Below, piece by piece: positions 37,603 to 47,357 of a stretch of DNA of 64,000 nt (position 1 is the first letter of the stretch; every line of letters starts with the position of its first letter). Source of the DNA: Cellulosimicrobium sp. CUA-896 (GTDB taxonomy: Bacteria > Actinomycetota > Actinomycetes > Actinomycetales > Cellulomonadaceae); NCBI RefSeq assembly GCF_001942335.1, contig NZ_MKKH01000015.1, positions 1-64,000 on the forward strand, in the 5' to 3' direction. The position numbers and the translations under genes are program-made. The notes beneath the pieces are model-generated. The model was not told the origin of the DNA. It searched no databases and worked only from the letters and a program-made list of their open reading frames with translations.

Positions 37603-38925
37603 ATGAGCGCCATCGGCTGGCGGGTGCACGGGGACGGCAAGCGCGTGGCGCCGGGGGACGTCGTCGACCCCGGCGAGCGGCTGACCTGGCCGCGCACCAT
37701 CGGCATCGGCATGCAGCACGTCGTCGCGATGTTCGGCGCGACGTTCCTCGTGCCCCTCATCACCGGGTTCTCCCCGGCGACCACCCTGTTCTTCTCGGCG
37801 CTCGGCACCGCCGTCTTCCTGCTGATCACGCGGAACCGGCTGCCCAGCTACCTCGGGTCGAGCTTCGCGTTCATCGCGCCGATCGGCGCCGCGACGGCGT
37901 CGCAGGGCCAGGCGGTCGCCGTCGGCGGCATCCTCGTCACCGGTCTGGTGCTCGCGGCGGTGGGCCTCGTCGTGCACCTCGCCGGGGCGCGGTGGATCGA
38001 CGTCGTCATGCCGCCCATCGTCACCGGCACGATCGTCGCGCTCATCGGGCTCAACCTCGCGCCCACGGCGTGGACGAACGTCGAGCAGGCGCCCGTCACC
38101 GCCGTCGTGACGCTCACGGCGATCATCCTCGTCACGGTGCTGTTCAAGGGCATCCTCGGGCGGCTGTCGATCCTCGTCGGCGTGGTCGTGGGGTACGTCG
38201 TCGCGGTGGTCCAGGGCGAGGTCGACTTCGCCGCGGTGCGCGACGCCGCGTGGTTCGGCCTCCCGCAGTTCGTCGCGCCGTCGTTCGACGTCGCCGTCCT
38301 CGGCCTCTTCGTGCCCGTCGTGCTCGTGCTCGTCGCGGAGAACGTCGGCCACGTGAAGTCGGTCGCCGCGATGACCGGCCAGAACCTCGACGCGATGACC
38401 GGCCGCGCCCTCCTCGCCGACGGCGTCGCGACGACGCTCGCGGGCGTCGGCGGCGGCTCCGGCACCACCACCTACGCCGAGAACATCGGCGTCATGGCCG
38501 CCACGCGCGTGTACTCCACGGCGGCCTACTGGGTCGCGGCGGCGACGGCTCTCGTGCTGTCGCTCTCCCCGAAGTTCGGCGCGCTCGTCGCAACCATCCC
38601 GGCGGGCGTGCTCGGCGGGGCGACGACCCTGCTCTACGGCATGATCGGCGTCCTCGGCGCGCGCATCTGGGTGCAGAACCGCGTCGACTTCTCCGACCCG
38701 GTCAACCTCACCACCGCCGCGGTGCCGCTCGTCATCGGCATCGCGAACTTCACGTGGGTCGCCGGCGAGCTCACGTTCGAGGGCATCGCGCTCGGGACTG
38801 CGGCGGCGCTCGTGATCTACCACCTGATGCGGGTCGTCTCACGCTGGCGCGGCACGGGCCAGGAGCCGGCCAGCCCGGCGTCGGCCCCGGGCGGCGACGA
38901 GCACGTCGTCCACGACGCGCACTGA
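37603..38925 (+). CDS. Uracil/xanthine permease, NCS2 family (UraA-like)
   Basis: 440 aa with ~12-14 helices. NCS2 signatures: GIGMQHVVAMFGATFLVPLITGF, LPSYLGSSFAFIAPIGA, VTGTIVALIGLNLAP, VLVAENVGHVKSVAAMTGQNL (nucleobase-binding Glu), GGGSGTTTYAENIGVMAATRVYS. Imports uracil or xanthine with protons; with upp at 5.7 kb it would form a salvage route. AGGAG precedes the ATG. A GC-rich hairpin-like CCCTG...CAGGG lies in the leader (37558-37582). Confidence 0.92.
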   Translation: MSAIGWRVHGDGKRVAPGDVVDPGERLTWPRTIGIGMQHVVAMFGATFLVPLITGFSPATTLFFSALGTAVFLLITRNRLPSYLGSSFAFIAPIGAATASQGQAVAVGGILVTGLVLAAVGLVVHLAGARWIDVVMPPIVTGTIVALIGLNLAPTAWTNVEQAPVTAVVTLTAIILVTVLFKGILGRLSILVGVVVGYVVAVVQGEVDFAAVRDAAWFGLPQFVAPSFDVAVLGLFVPVVLVLVAENVGHVKSVAAMTGQNLDAMTGRALLADGVATTLAGVGGGSGTTTYAENIGVMAATRVYSTAAYWVAAATALVLSLSPKFGALVATIPAGVLGGATTLLYGMIGVLGARIWVQNRVDFSDPVNLTTAAVPLVIGIANFTWVAGELTFEGIALGTAAALVIYHLMRVVSRWRGTGQEPASPASAPGGDEHVVHDAH

Positions 38926-38929
38926 CCCG

Positions 38930-39080
38930 CCGAACCCGGGGTTGTGCGCGGCTCCGGTGGCCGAACCCCGGGTTGTGCGCGGCTCCGGTGGCCGAACCCC
39001 GGGTTGTGCGGCAGGCGTGGCCGTTCGTGACGCACGACCGGGGTTCGGCAGGACGGCGTGGCCGGCAAGCCCGGGTTTGG
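38930..39080. repeat. REP-like repeat array A (period ~31 bp)
   Basis: CCGAACCCCGGGTTGTGCG units start at 38930, 38961 and 38992 in one direction; an inverted unit lies at 39031-39049 and a degenerate one at 39066-39080. Unit core AACCCCGGGTT is self-complementary. Copies 38992 and 39031 together form a long hairpin between the converging permease and AbiEi-like genes. Confidence 0.85.
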
Positions 39081-39088
39081 CGAGCGGC

Positions 39089-40051
39089 TCACGCTGCTCG
39101 GTGTCGCTCGCACGCCCGGAGCGCCCGGCGCACCGCACGCGCGGTGGCGCCCTGCGTCCGCACGTCGTGCCAGGTGAAGCGCAGGACTGCGGCGACGTCC
39201 GCCGTGACGAGGTCGTTGTGCCGCGCACGGTCCGCGAACGCGGCGTCGGGCGTGTCGTGGATCTCGGCGCCGTCGACCTCCGCGACGAGCCAGCGTCCGT
39301 CGTCGACCCGCCAGCCGAGGTCGGCCCGGCGTCGTGCGCCGCTCGCGCCGGCGAGCTCGACCTGCAGCGCGTCGGGCGGGACGCCGCCGTCCACGCAGTC
39401 GAGGCGGGCCCACGTCTCGAGCGGCGACTCCGACCTCCCGTCGGCGAGCTCCCACCACGCGTGCGTCCGCGCGACGCCCCTGCGCCCACGCGCATGGTCG
39501 TGCGCCCGGGCGAGAGCCGGCGCATCGAGGAGACCGAGGTGCAGCGCGGAGTCCATCATGGAGACGGACGGCTCACGGTCGAGCTCGGGCACCGCCTGTG
39601 CGAGCGCCCACTCCGGGCTCGCGACGAACCGGTCGCCGACCCGCACGACCGTCATCCCGTCGTCGAACATGCGCAACCGGATCCCGTCCCGGGACTCCAG
39701 AGCACGCCCTCCGGGCAGGGCCGCCTCGGGGACGACCCGGCCCGGAAGACCCACCACGCCGAGCAGCGCCAGGGCGCACGGGCCGACGGCGATCGCGCTC
39801 GGCCCGAAGGCGAGCAGCGCGGCCCACGCCGCGCGACGGCGCCGGCGGTCGACCGGTCGTCGCGCGCCCGGCGTCGGGTCGGTGTCGTACACGCCACGCG
39901 TGATGCGGCTCCACGCGCCGGTGCGGACGAGCCGGTCGACGACCCGGAGGGTGAGCCCTCCGTCACGGCACTGCCGGGTGGAAACGAGGCCCTCCTGTGC
40001 GGCAGCGACGACGAGGAGATCCTCCGGCACGGGCTGGCAAGGTGTGGGCAC
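39089..40051 (-). CDS. AbiEi-like winged-helix protein with endonuclease-fold C-terminus
   Basis: 320 aa. The N-terminal ~65 residues (LLVVAAAQEGLVSTRQCRDGGLTLRVVDRLVRTGAWSRITRGVY in overlapping parts) match the winged-helix of AbiEi-family type IV antitoxins. The C-terminal ~100 residues (SPLETWARLDCVDGG, RRADLGWRVDDGRWLVAEVDG) resemble the DUF559/Vsr-like nuclease fold, with E, D and E-V-D positions. No AbiEii toxin gene is adjacent. Common, uncharacterised actinobacterial architecture. Embedded between two repeat arrays. Confidence 0.75.
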   Translation of the reverse strand: MPTPCQPVPEDLLVVAAAQEGLVSTRQCRDGGLTLRVVDRLVRTGAWSRITRGVYDTDPTPGARRPVDRRRRRAAWAALLAFGPSAIAVGPCALALLGVVGLPGRVVPEAALPGGRALESRDGIRLRMFDDGMTVVRVGDRFVASPEWALAQAVPELDREPSVSMMDSALHLGLLDAPALARAHDHARGRRGVARTHAWWELADGRSESPLETWARLDCVDGGVPPDALQVELAGASGARRRADLGWRVDDGRWLVAEVDGAEIHDTPDAAFADRARHNDLVTADVAAVLRFTWHDVRTQGATARAVRRALRACERHRAA

Positions 40052-40250
40052 GGCCTCATCGCACCGGAGATCGGTGCCGAGCGGTCGGCGTCACGCACGG
40101 GCTGTGGACGGGACGGTCGCTGTCCGGGCCTGTGGAGAACCGCCAGAGGTGCCGCGACGCTACGCCGGGTGCCGCGGCGTCGGGCACGGCCGCTGCCGCG
40201 AGCCCCGGGACACACACCGATCCGGCCGTTGAGCGGTAGGCGTCCACGGG

Positions 40251-40446
40251 TTCGGCGCGCGAGGAGTGCGCAACCCAGCGTTCGACCGGCTGTGGGTCGA
40301 TCCCCGGGTTGTCGACCGCTGAGCCGGCGGAACGGTGCGTAACTCGGGGTTCGGCGCGCCGAGGAGTGCGCAACCTGGGGTTCGGCGCGCGAACGGTGCG
40401 CAACCCGGGGTTCGGCAGGCGGAGGAACCCGTAACCCGGGGTTCGG
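40251..40446. repeat. REP-like repeat array B (period 30-31 bp)
   Basis: GTGCGCAACCCGGGGTTCGGC units at 40266 (degenerate), 40335, 40366, 40396 and 40426, i.e. the reverse complement of array A units, spaced 31, 30 and 30 bp with ~10-bp variable spacers. A partial inverse unit lies at 40299-40312. The rest of 40052-40456 holds no gene. Confidence 0.85.
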
Positions 40447-40456
40447 CGGACGAAGG

Positions 40457-41070
40457 TCAGAGGCGCAGACCGAGCGTGACGCCGCCGAGGCCGTCGCCGC
40501 AGAGCTCCGTGAAGCCCAGGTGCCGGTAGAACCCGACGGCCCGGGCGTGTCGGCCGCGACGCCGAGGTGGACCCCGGGGGACCCGGCGGAGCGCAGGGCG
40601 TCGAGGAGCGTCTCGATGAGGCGGCGCCCGTTGCCGCCGCCCTGCGCGGCGGGGAGCAGGTCGACGTGCAGGTGCGAGGGGTGGGAGGCGACGACGTCGG
40701 CAGGCGCCGTCGGCGGGTCGTGGACGAGTCGCACGAGGGCGTCGTCGCGCGACCCATCGGGGAACGCGCCGAGCGGGTAGCGCTCGCGCAGCGCCGGCCA
40801 CCAGCGCTCCTCGCACGCCGCCTCGAACGCCGCGGTGTCGCGCGCGCCGAGCACGTAGCCGACGGCCGCTCCCGCGTCGTCGACGACGAACGCGAGGTCC
40901 GGCTCGAGCGCGAGGTACGCCCCGAGGTACACCTCCCCGAGGAGGCGCGGGTCGGCGTACAGGGCGGTCGCGTCGCCGCCGGACGCGCCGGTGCGCAGGC
41001 AGACGTCGTAGAGCCGGTCGACCTCGGCGGGGTCGGCGGTCCGGGCCGGGCGGATCGGCAGGCCGGTCAT
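40457..41070 (-). CDS. GNAT N-acetyltransferase
   Basis: About 204 aa. GNAT pattern: ADPAEVDRLYDVCLRTG, LAFVVDDAGAAVGYVLGARD, HLHVDLLPAAQGGGNGRRLIETLL (acetyl-CoA loop QGGGNG) and GFYRHLGFTEL. The insert of ~60 residues after strand 3 is typical of the O-GlcNAcase-like acetyltransferase group. One base is missing near 40546. Substrate unknown. Confidence 0.85.
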
Positions 41071-41211
41071 CGGGATCGCCGCCGTCCACAGGGCCGCATG
41101 GGCACGGGCCGCAGGGTCACGGCTCGACGGGGCCGCGCCCGGTGAGGGCGCCGGGCGTCGGGACCGCGGAGGCGACCGTCGTCCTCGTCGGACACGACGA
41201 AGGGTGGGGTC

Positions 41212-41919
41212 TCAGCCCGCCGCCGCATCCTCGCCCGCCGCCTCCTGGCCCTCCGCGGTCGCGTCGTCGCCCCCCTCGGCGGGCGGCACGGGCAGGGGGC
41301 GCGGCGTGATCTCCTCGACGGGGACGCAGCCTTCGCGGCTCTCGAGCGGGACGTCGGCGGCGATGCCGACCAGCTCGCTGTCCACGATGTCGTCGAAGTC
41401 CTCGCCGATGTAGAGGGTGACGGTGGCGTCCTCGCGCGCGTCGAGCACCAGACCCGGCTCGGGGTAGTGGGCCGCGAGCGTGTACGCCGCGGGCACGCCG
41501 GCCGCGCCTGCGTGGATCTGCGTGCGCTCCATGAGGTCGGGCCCGTCCTCGCCGTCGAGGTCCGGCGCGTTGCCGATCGCGTCGATCGCGAAGCCGCGCT
41601 CGGTGAGGACGTCCTCGTTGAGACCGGCCAGCGGCTCGCTCTTGCCGGAGGCGTTGAGGATCGTGACGTGGACGTCGCCCGCCGGGACGGGCAGCGTGCC
41701 GTCGGGCACGCACGGGACGGGCACCTCGGCCAGCGGGTCCGTCTCCTCCGGTGTCGTGAACGGGCGGTCGAACGGCGCGTCGATGGCGCCCGTGTACACC
41801 GCCAGCGCGCCGAGCCCCGTGACCGCGAGCGCCGCGATGAGCAGCCCGAAGACGACGGCCTGGCGCTCGTGCATGCGCCGCCGGCGCACGGTGCGGGCCT
41901 GGTCGGGCTGGTTCGTCAC
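41212..41919 (-). CDS. LytR_C-domain membrane protein
   Basis: 235 aa. Short basic cytosolic N-terminus, one helix (AVVFGLLIAALAVTGLGALAVY), then an extracellular LytR_C fold (VHVTILNASGKSEPLAGLNEDVLTERGFAIDAIGNA in overlapping parts, ending VTLYIGEDFDDI). Acidic C-terminal tail. LytR_C occurs with LCP wall-teichoic ligases; here it stands alone, as commonly seen in actinobacteria. Confidence 0.87.
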   Translation of the reverse strand: MTNQPDQARTVRRRRMHERQAVVFGLLIAALAVTGLGALAVYTGAIDAPFDRPFTTPEETDPLAEVPVPCVPDGTLPVPAGDVHVTILNASGKSEPLAGLNEDVLTERGFAIDAIGNAPDLDGEDGPDLMERTQIHAGAAGVPAAYTLAAHYPEPGLVLDAREDATVTLYIGEDFDDIVDSELVGIAADVPLESREGCVPVEEITPRPLPVPPAEGGDDATAEGQEAAGEDAAAG

Positions 41920-41945
41920 GCCTGAAACCTACCGGACGACCGACG

Positions 41946-42241
41946 TCATCGGACGGTCAGGACGCGGGCGTGGAGGATGGCGCGCTGCTGGAGCGCGGCG
42001 CGCACGGCGCGGTGCAGCCCGTCCTCGAGGTAGAGCACGCCTCGTACTCGACGACGTGGGCGAACAGGTCGCCGAAGAAGGTCGAGTCCTCGGCGAGCAG
42101 GGCGTCGAGGTGGAGCGTGCGCTTCGTGGTCACGAGCTCGTCGAGGCGGACCTGGCGCGGCGGCACCTCGGCCCAGTCCTGGGCGGTCACCCTCCCGTGG
42201 TCCGGGTAGGGGCGCCCGTCGCCGACGGCCTTGAAGATCAT
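41946..42241 (-). CDS. Conserved actinobacterial small protein (MIFKAVGDGRPYP family)
   Basis: About 98 aa, starting MIFKAVGDGRPYPDHG with PPRQVRLDELVTTKRTLHLDALL and EDSTFFGDLFAHVVEY. A base is missing near 42034; restored, it continues GVLYLEDGLHRAVRAALQQRAILHARVL. Databases often give such proteins a VapB-antitoxin name; I see no toxin partner. Start at 42241 because TAGGAT ends 7 nt upstream (leaderless); a second ATG lies at 42250. It converges on no gene and sits behind LytR_C, a frequent neighbour. Confidence 0.72.
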
Positions 42242-42524
42242 GCGGGACATCCTAGGGGTCGTGGGGCGCCACGTCCCGCACGTCCGCCGCGAAGGTCACG
42301 TGTCGGTCACCAACGGCTCACGTACCGCCCGGTATCCGTTGTGCGCGCGGCCGTGCGGGGGGCGCAGGTCAGGATGCCGTCAGGGGCGCGCCGCCGGGCG
42401 CAGGGTTCCGTCAGGACGCGGGTGCGCGACGTCGTCCCGGTCGTAGAACGGGATCGTGCGCAGCCCGCGCACCGGCCGGCGCCGTGGGGCGCCCGGCCGC
42501 CCCGGCTCGAGAAGGTGTCCTCCC
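42242..42524. other. Divergent intergenic tract upstream of the kdp operon
   Basis: 283 bp with no convincing gene. It must contain the kdp promoter and KdpE site, but I cannot point to a repeated site with confidence. Confidence 0.4.
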
Positions 42525-42620
42525 ATGGCCGACGTGGCCTACCTCCTCCTCACGGTGGCGTTCTTCGCCACCGTCGCGCTCGTCGCGCGTCGTCACGGCT
42601 CGTCGGGAGGTGCCCGGTGA
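42525..42620 (+). CDS. 31-aa single-helix membrane peptide ahead of KdpF
   Basis: MADVAYLLLTVAFFATVALVA followed by RRHGSSGGAR. Its stop overlaps the kdpF start (TGATG). The size, helix and coupling suggest a second KdpF-like accessory peptide of the Kdp pump. Confidence 0.65.
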   Translation: MADVAYLLLTVAFFATVALVARRHGSSGGAR

Positions 42621-42709
42621 TGCTGCTCGACTGGATCGCCCTGGTCGCCGTCGTCGGCGTGCTGGGCTACCTGTTCGTCGCGCTGCTGCGCAGCGACCGG
42701 GCGCGGTGA
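42620..42709 (+). CDS. kdpF: K+-transporting ATPase subunit F
   Basis: 29-aa hydrophobic peptide: [20 protein letters not shown] then ALLRSDRAR, the usual KdpF shape. It stabilises the KdpABC complex in the membrane. Coupled to both neighbours by overlapping stop/start codons. Confidence 0.9.
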   Translation: MLLDWIALVAVVGVLGYLFVALLRSDRAR

Positions 42710-44395
42710 GCGCCGGCATGTCGTCCACCGTCGACGCCGCGACGGTGTGGGCCGCCGTCGGCCAGGTCGCGCTGCTCGTCGCCGCCCTCGCCGCGGTGCA
42801 CGCGCCGCTCGGCGCGTACATGGCGCGCGTCTACACCTCCCCGCGGCACCTGCGCGTCGAGCACGCCGGGTACCGGCTCGCCCGCGTGGACCCGGACGCC
42901 GAGCAGACCTGGAGCACCTACTGCTGTCCCTGCTGGGGTTCTCGCTCGTGTCCGTCCTCGTGCTGTACGGGCTCGGCCGCCTCCAGGAGCACCTGCCGCT
43001 GGACCTCGGGTTCACGGGCCTGGACCCCGCCGGGGCCTGGAACAGCGCCGTCTCGTTCGTGACGAACACGAACTGGCAGTGGTACTCGGGCGAGGCCGCC
43101 GCCGGGCACCTGCTCCAGATGGCCGGCTTCGCCGTCCAGAACTTCGTCTCCGCCGCGGTCGGCATGTCCGTCGCGATCGCGCTCGTGCGCGGGTTCGCCC
43201 GCTCCGGGACCGCGCGCGGGTCGGCAACTTCTGGGCCGACCTCACCCGGTCGGTCGTGCGGATCCTGCTGCCGGTGGCGTTCGTCGCCGCCGTCGTGCTC
43301 GTGGCGAGCGGCGTGATCCAGAGCTTCGCCCCGCACACCGCGGTCGAGACGCTCGCGGGCGGCACGCAGCACGTGCTCGGCGGGCCGGTCGCTCCCAGGA
43401 GGCCATCAAGGAGCTCGGCACGAACGGCGGCGGGTTCTTCAACGCGAACTCCGCCCACCCGCTCGAGAACCCGAACCCGGTCACCAACCTGGTCGAGATC
43501 TTCCTGCTGCTCGTCATCCCGTTCACGCTGCCGCGCACCTTCGGTCTCCTCGTCGGCGACCGTCGGCAGGGGTGGGCCGTCCTCGGCGCGATGGCGGCGC
43601 TGTTCGTCGTCGCGCTGACCCTGGTGACCTGGGCCGAGCTCGCCGGCCCGGGCGCGCGCCGCAGGCCGCGGGCGGCGCGACGGAGGGCAAGGAGACACGG
43701 TTCGGCCTCGCGGCGAGCGCGCTCTTCGCGACGTCGACCACCGGCACCTCGACCGGTGCCGTCAACGCGATGCACGACTCGCTGACCGCACCGGGCGGTG
43801 GGGTGGTGCTCTTCACCATGCTCCTCGGCGAGATCGCCCCGGGCGGCGTGGGCGCGGGCCTCTACGGCATGCTCGTGCTCGCCGTGGTCGCGGTCTTCGT
43901 CGCCGGGCTCATGGTCGGCCGTACGCCCGAGTACCTCGGCAAGAAGGTCGGCCGTCAGGAGATCACGCTCGTCGCGCTGTACATCCTCACGCGCCCGCCG
44001 TCGTGCTCGTCGGCACGGCGCTGTCCGTGGTGCTGCCGGACGGGCTGGCCGGGCAGCAGGAGGGCGGGCCGCACGGCCTGTCCGAGGTGCTGTACGCGTT
44101 CGCGTCCGCCGGCAACAACAACGGGTCCGCCTTCGCCGGTCTCTCGGTCGGGACGCCGTACTACAACACCCTGCTCGGGCTCGCCATGCTCGTCGGCCGC
44201 TTCGTGCCGATCGCGCTCGTCCTGGCGCTCGCGGGGCGGCTCGCCTCCCAGCGGGCCGTGCCGGCGTCGGCCGGCACCCTCCCGACGCACCAGCCGCTGT
44301 TCGTCGGCCTGCTGGCCACGGTCGCCCTGGTCGTCGTCGGCCTCACCTTCATCCCCGCCCTGTCTCTCGGTCCCGTCGTGGAGTCCCTCTCATGA
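42706..44395 (+). CDS. kdpA: K+-transporting ATPase subunit A (five apparent frameshifts)
   Basis: K+-selective pore subunit, ~564 aa when repaired. All family blocks are present: [29 protein letters not shown] split over frames, [21 protein letters not shown] (selectivity region), [33 protein letters not shown]. The frame is lost near 42920, 43215, 43396, 43662 and 43993, each repaired by adding one base. The GTG at 42706 overlaps the kdpF stop; an ATG at 42718 is the alternative. Stop overlaps kdpB (ATGA). Confidence 0.92.
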
Positions 44396-46572
44396 GCACG
44401 CCGCTCGCCCCCGTCACCCGTCCGTCCGCACCCCACCCTTCGGCGCCTCCCACCGGGGGTGGTGTCACGCCTCCCGAGCGCACCGCCCGCGCGCTGACCT
44501 GGGCGCAGGTGCGCTCCGCGCTGCCCTCCGCGCTGCGCAAGCTCGACCCGCGCGAGCTCTCCCGGTCACCGGTCCTCTTTGTCGTCGAGCTGGGCGCCGT
44601 CGCGACGACGGCCCTCGCCGCGACGGACCCGGACCTGTTCTCGGTCTCGATCGCCGTGTGGCTGTGGGCGACGGTCGTGTTCGCCACGCTCGCGGAGTCG
44701 GTCGCGGAGTCGCGCGGCAAGGCCCAGGCCTCGAGCCTGCGGGCCTCTCAGAAGGGCACGTCGGCGCGCCGGGTCGCCGCGCCCGCGGGCACGCTCGACG
44801 GCGGCACCGGCCTGCACCTGCTGCCCACCGTCGAGGTGCCGTCCTCGCGCCTGCAGGTGGGGGACGTCGTCGTGGTCGAGGCCGGAGGGACGATCCCCGG
44901 GGACGGTGACGTGATCGAGGGCGTCGCGTCGGTGGACGAGTCCGCGATCACGGGCGAGTCCGCGCCGGTGATCCGCGAGTCCGGCGGCGACCGGTCCGCG
45001 GTGACCGGCGGGACGACCGTTCTCTCGGACCGGATCGTCGTGCGGATCACGGCTCCGGCGGGTCACACGTTCGTCGACCGCATGATCGCGCTCGTGGAGG
45101 GGAGCGAGCGCCAGCGCACGCCGAACGAGATCGCGCTGAACGTGCTGCTCACCTCGTTGACGATCGTCTTCGTCCTCGCGGTCGCGACGCTGCAGCCGTT
45201 CGCGGCGTACTCCGGGGCGAAGCAGTCGCTCGTCGTGCTCGTCGCGCTCCTCGTGTGCCTCATCCCCACGACGATCGGAGCCCTCCTCTCCGCGATCGGC
45301 ATCGCCGGCATGGACCGGCTCGTGCGCCGCAACGTCCTCGCGATGTCGGGCCGCGCGGTCGAGGCCGCGGGCGACGTCGACGTCCTGCTGCTCGACAAGA
45401 CGGGCACGATCACGCACGGCAACCGGTTCGCGACCGAGGTGCTGCCGGTGGGTGGGGTCGGCGCGCTCGAGCTCGCGCGGGCGGCGCGCCTGGCGTCCGT
45501 CGCGGACGAGACACCCGAGGGCCGCAGCATCGTGGAGCTCGTGGACGGCATGGACGACGGCGCCCGCGACGGTCGCGAGGACGCGGCGCGCGGCGCGCAG
45601 CTCATCCCCTTCACCGCGCAGACCCGCATGTCGGGCGTGGACCTGCCCCTGCCCGACGGCGCGGTCCGGCGCCTGCGCAAGGGCGCCGGCAGCGCGGTGC
45701 AGCGCTGGGTGGCCTCGACCGGCGGCTCCGTCACCGGGGCGGGCGCCGACGAGCTCGCCGCGCACGTGGAGACCGTGAGCGTGCAGGGCGGCACGCCCCT
45801 CGTCGTCGCGGAGCAGGTCGGCGACGCCCCGGCACGGGTCCTCGGGGTCGTGCGGCTCAAGGACGTCGTCAAGGACGGGCTGCGCGAGCGGTTCGACCAG
45901 CTGCGCGCGATGGGCATCCGCAGCGTCATGGTCACGGGCGACAACGCGACCACCGCCCGGGCGATCGCGCAGGAGGCGGGCGTCGACGACGTCCTCGCCG
46001 AGGCCACGCCCGAGGACAAGCTCGCGCTCATCCGGCGCGAGCAGGAGGGCGGGCGTCTCGTCGCGATGGCCGGCGACGGCACCAACGACGCGCCCGCGCT
46101 CGCGCAGTCGGACGTCGGCGTCGCGATGAACACCGGGACGACCGCCGCGAAGGAGGCGGGGAACATGGTGGACCTCGACTCGAACCCGACGAAGCTGCTG
46201 GAGATCGTCGAGATCGGCAAGCAGCTGCTCATCACGCGCGGCGCGCTGACGACGTTCTCCGTCGCGAACGACGTCGCGAAGTACTTCGCGATCCTGCCCG
46301 CGATGTTCGCCGGCGTGCTGCCGGCGCTCGGCGTGCTCGACGTCATGCGCCTGTCCAGCCCCGAGTCCGCGATCCTCTCGGCCGTGATCTTCAACGCGCT
46401 GATCATCGTCGTCCTCGTCCCGCTCGCGCTCCGCGGCGTGCGGTACCGGCCGGCGTCCGCCTCGGCGCTGCTGCGCCGCAACCTCCTCGTCTACGGCGTC
46501 GGCGGACTGATCGCCCCGTTCGTCGGCATCAAGCTCGTCGACCTCCTCGTCTCCCTCCTCCCGGGCCTGTGA
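44392..46572 (+). CDS. kdpB: K+-transporting P-type ATPase subunit B
   Basis: 726 aa, intact. Energises the Kdp pump. TGES-type actuator motif in [19 protein letters not shown], phosphorylation Asp near residue 334 in [20 protein letters not shown], and [23 protein letters not shown] hinge. C-terminal helices end VSLLPGL. The first ~35 residues are a Pro-rich variable tail. Confidence 0.96.
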   Translation: MSTPLAPVTRPSAPHPSAPPTGGGVTPPERTARALTWAQVRSALPSALRKLDPRELSRSPVLFVVELGAVATTALAATDPDLFSVSIAVWLWATVVFATLAESVAESRGKAQASSLRASQKGTSARRVAAPAGTLDGGTGLHLLPTVEVPSSRLQVGDVVVVEAGGTIPGDGDVIEGVASVDESAITGESAPVIRESGGDRSAVTGGTTVLSDRIVVRITAPAGHTFVDRMIALVEGSERQRTPNEIALNVLLTSLTIVFVLAVATLQPFAAYSGAKQSLVVLVALLVCLIPTTIGALLSAIGIAGMDRLVRRNVLAMSGRAVEAAGDVDVLLLDKTGTITHGNRFATEVLPVGGVGALELARAARLASVADETPEGRSIVELVDGMDDGARDGREDAARGAQLIPFTAQTRMSGVDLPLPDGAVRRLRKGAGSAVQRWVASTGGSVTGAGADELAAHVETVSVQGGTPLVVAEQVGDAPARVLGVVRLKDVVKDGLRERFDQLRAMGIRSVMVTGDNATTARAIAQEAGVDDVLAEATPEDKLALIRREQEGGRLVAMAGDGTNDAPALAQSDVGVAMNTGTTAAKEAGNMVDLDSNPTKLLEIVEIGKQLLITRGALTTFSVANDVAKYFAILPAMFAGVLPALGVLDVMRLSSPESAILSAVIFNALIIVVLVPLALRGVRYRPASASALLRRNLLVYGVGGLIAPFVGIKLVDLLVSLLPGL

Positions 46573-46595
46573 GCCCGGTGCCGAAAGGAACCCCC

Positions 46596-47321
46596 GTGCA
46601 CGACACCTCCTTCTCCCCGGCCGGCAGGTCGACCGGGTCACGCGGCTCGGCCGGCGGTGCCGTCTCCTTCGTGCGCCAGTCCTGGGCCGGGCTGCGCGTG
46701 CTGCTCCTCCTGACGGTCCTCCTCGGCGGCCTGTACCCGCTGGCCGTCACCGCGGTCGGGCAGACGGCGTTCGCGTGGCAGGCGAACGGGTCGCTCGTCC
46801 GCGCCGACGGCACCCGGGCGACGTCGGTCGACGACGCGGGCGACGACGGCGCACCGGTGATCGGCTCGGCGCTCGTCGGCCAGGACTTCGGCGGGCCCGG
46901 CACGCAGCCGCAGTGGTTCCACGGCCGCCCGTCCGCCGGCGGCTACGACACGCTCGCGTCGGGCGGCTCCAACCTGGGCCCGACGAACCCCGACCTGGTC
47001 GACGCGATCGAGCAGCGCCGCGCCGCGGTCGCCGCCGAGGACGGCGTCGACCCGGCCACCGTGCCGCCCGACGCCCTCACCGCGTCGGCGTCCGGGCTCG
47101 ACCCGCACGTGTCCCCGGCGTACGCCGAGCAGCAGGCCGCCCGGGTCGCGGCGGCGCGCGGTCTCGACGTCGCCCAGGTGCGTGCCCTCGTCGAGCAGGA
47201 GTCGGCCGGCCGGGTGCTCGGCGTGCTCGGGGACCCGCGCGTGAACGTCCTCGCGCTCAACCTCGCGCTCGAGCGGCTCGACGCCCCGGGCGACGCGCCC
47301 CGCGACGCGGACGGCTCCTGA
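46596..47321 (+). CDS. kdpC: K+-transporting ATPase subunit C
   Basis: 241 aa. One N-terminal helix (LRVLLLLTVLLGGLYPLAVTAV) and the soluble KdpC domain: FHGRPSAGGYDTLASGGSNLGPTNPDL, SASGLDPHVSPAYAEQQAARVA, and a C-terminal NVLALNLALERL. The AAGGA before GTG at 46596 supports the start. Confidence 0.95.
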   Translation: MHDTSFSPAGRSTGSRGSAGGAVSFVRQSWAGLRVLLLLTVLLGGLYPLAVTAVGQTAFAWQANGSLVRADGTRATSVDDAGDDGAPVIGSALVGQDFGGPGTQPQWFHGRPSAGGYDTLASGGSNLGPTNPDLVDAIEQRRAAVAAEDGVDPATVPPDALTASASGLDPHVSPAYAEQQAARVAAARGLDVAQVRALVEQESAGRVLGVLGDPRVNVLALNLALERLDAPGDAPRDADGS

Positions 47322-47357
47322 CGGCCGCTGCCGCCGGGGACGTGGTGGACTGCTCGC

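Noticed and set aside
40251-40446. CRISPR array
   Set aside because: Period 30-31 bp but the spacers are only ~10 bp and similar, the units are degenerate and partly self-complementary, and no cas gene is present.
42706-44395. kdpA as a pseudogene
   Set aside because: All motifs remain, each break is a single missing base, and the rest of the operon is intact; sequence error is simpler.
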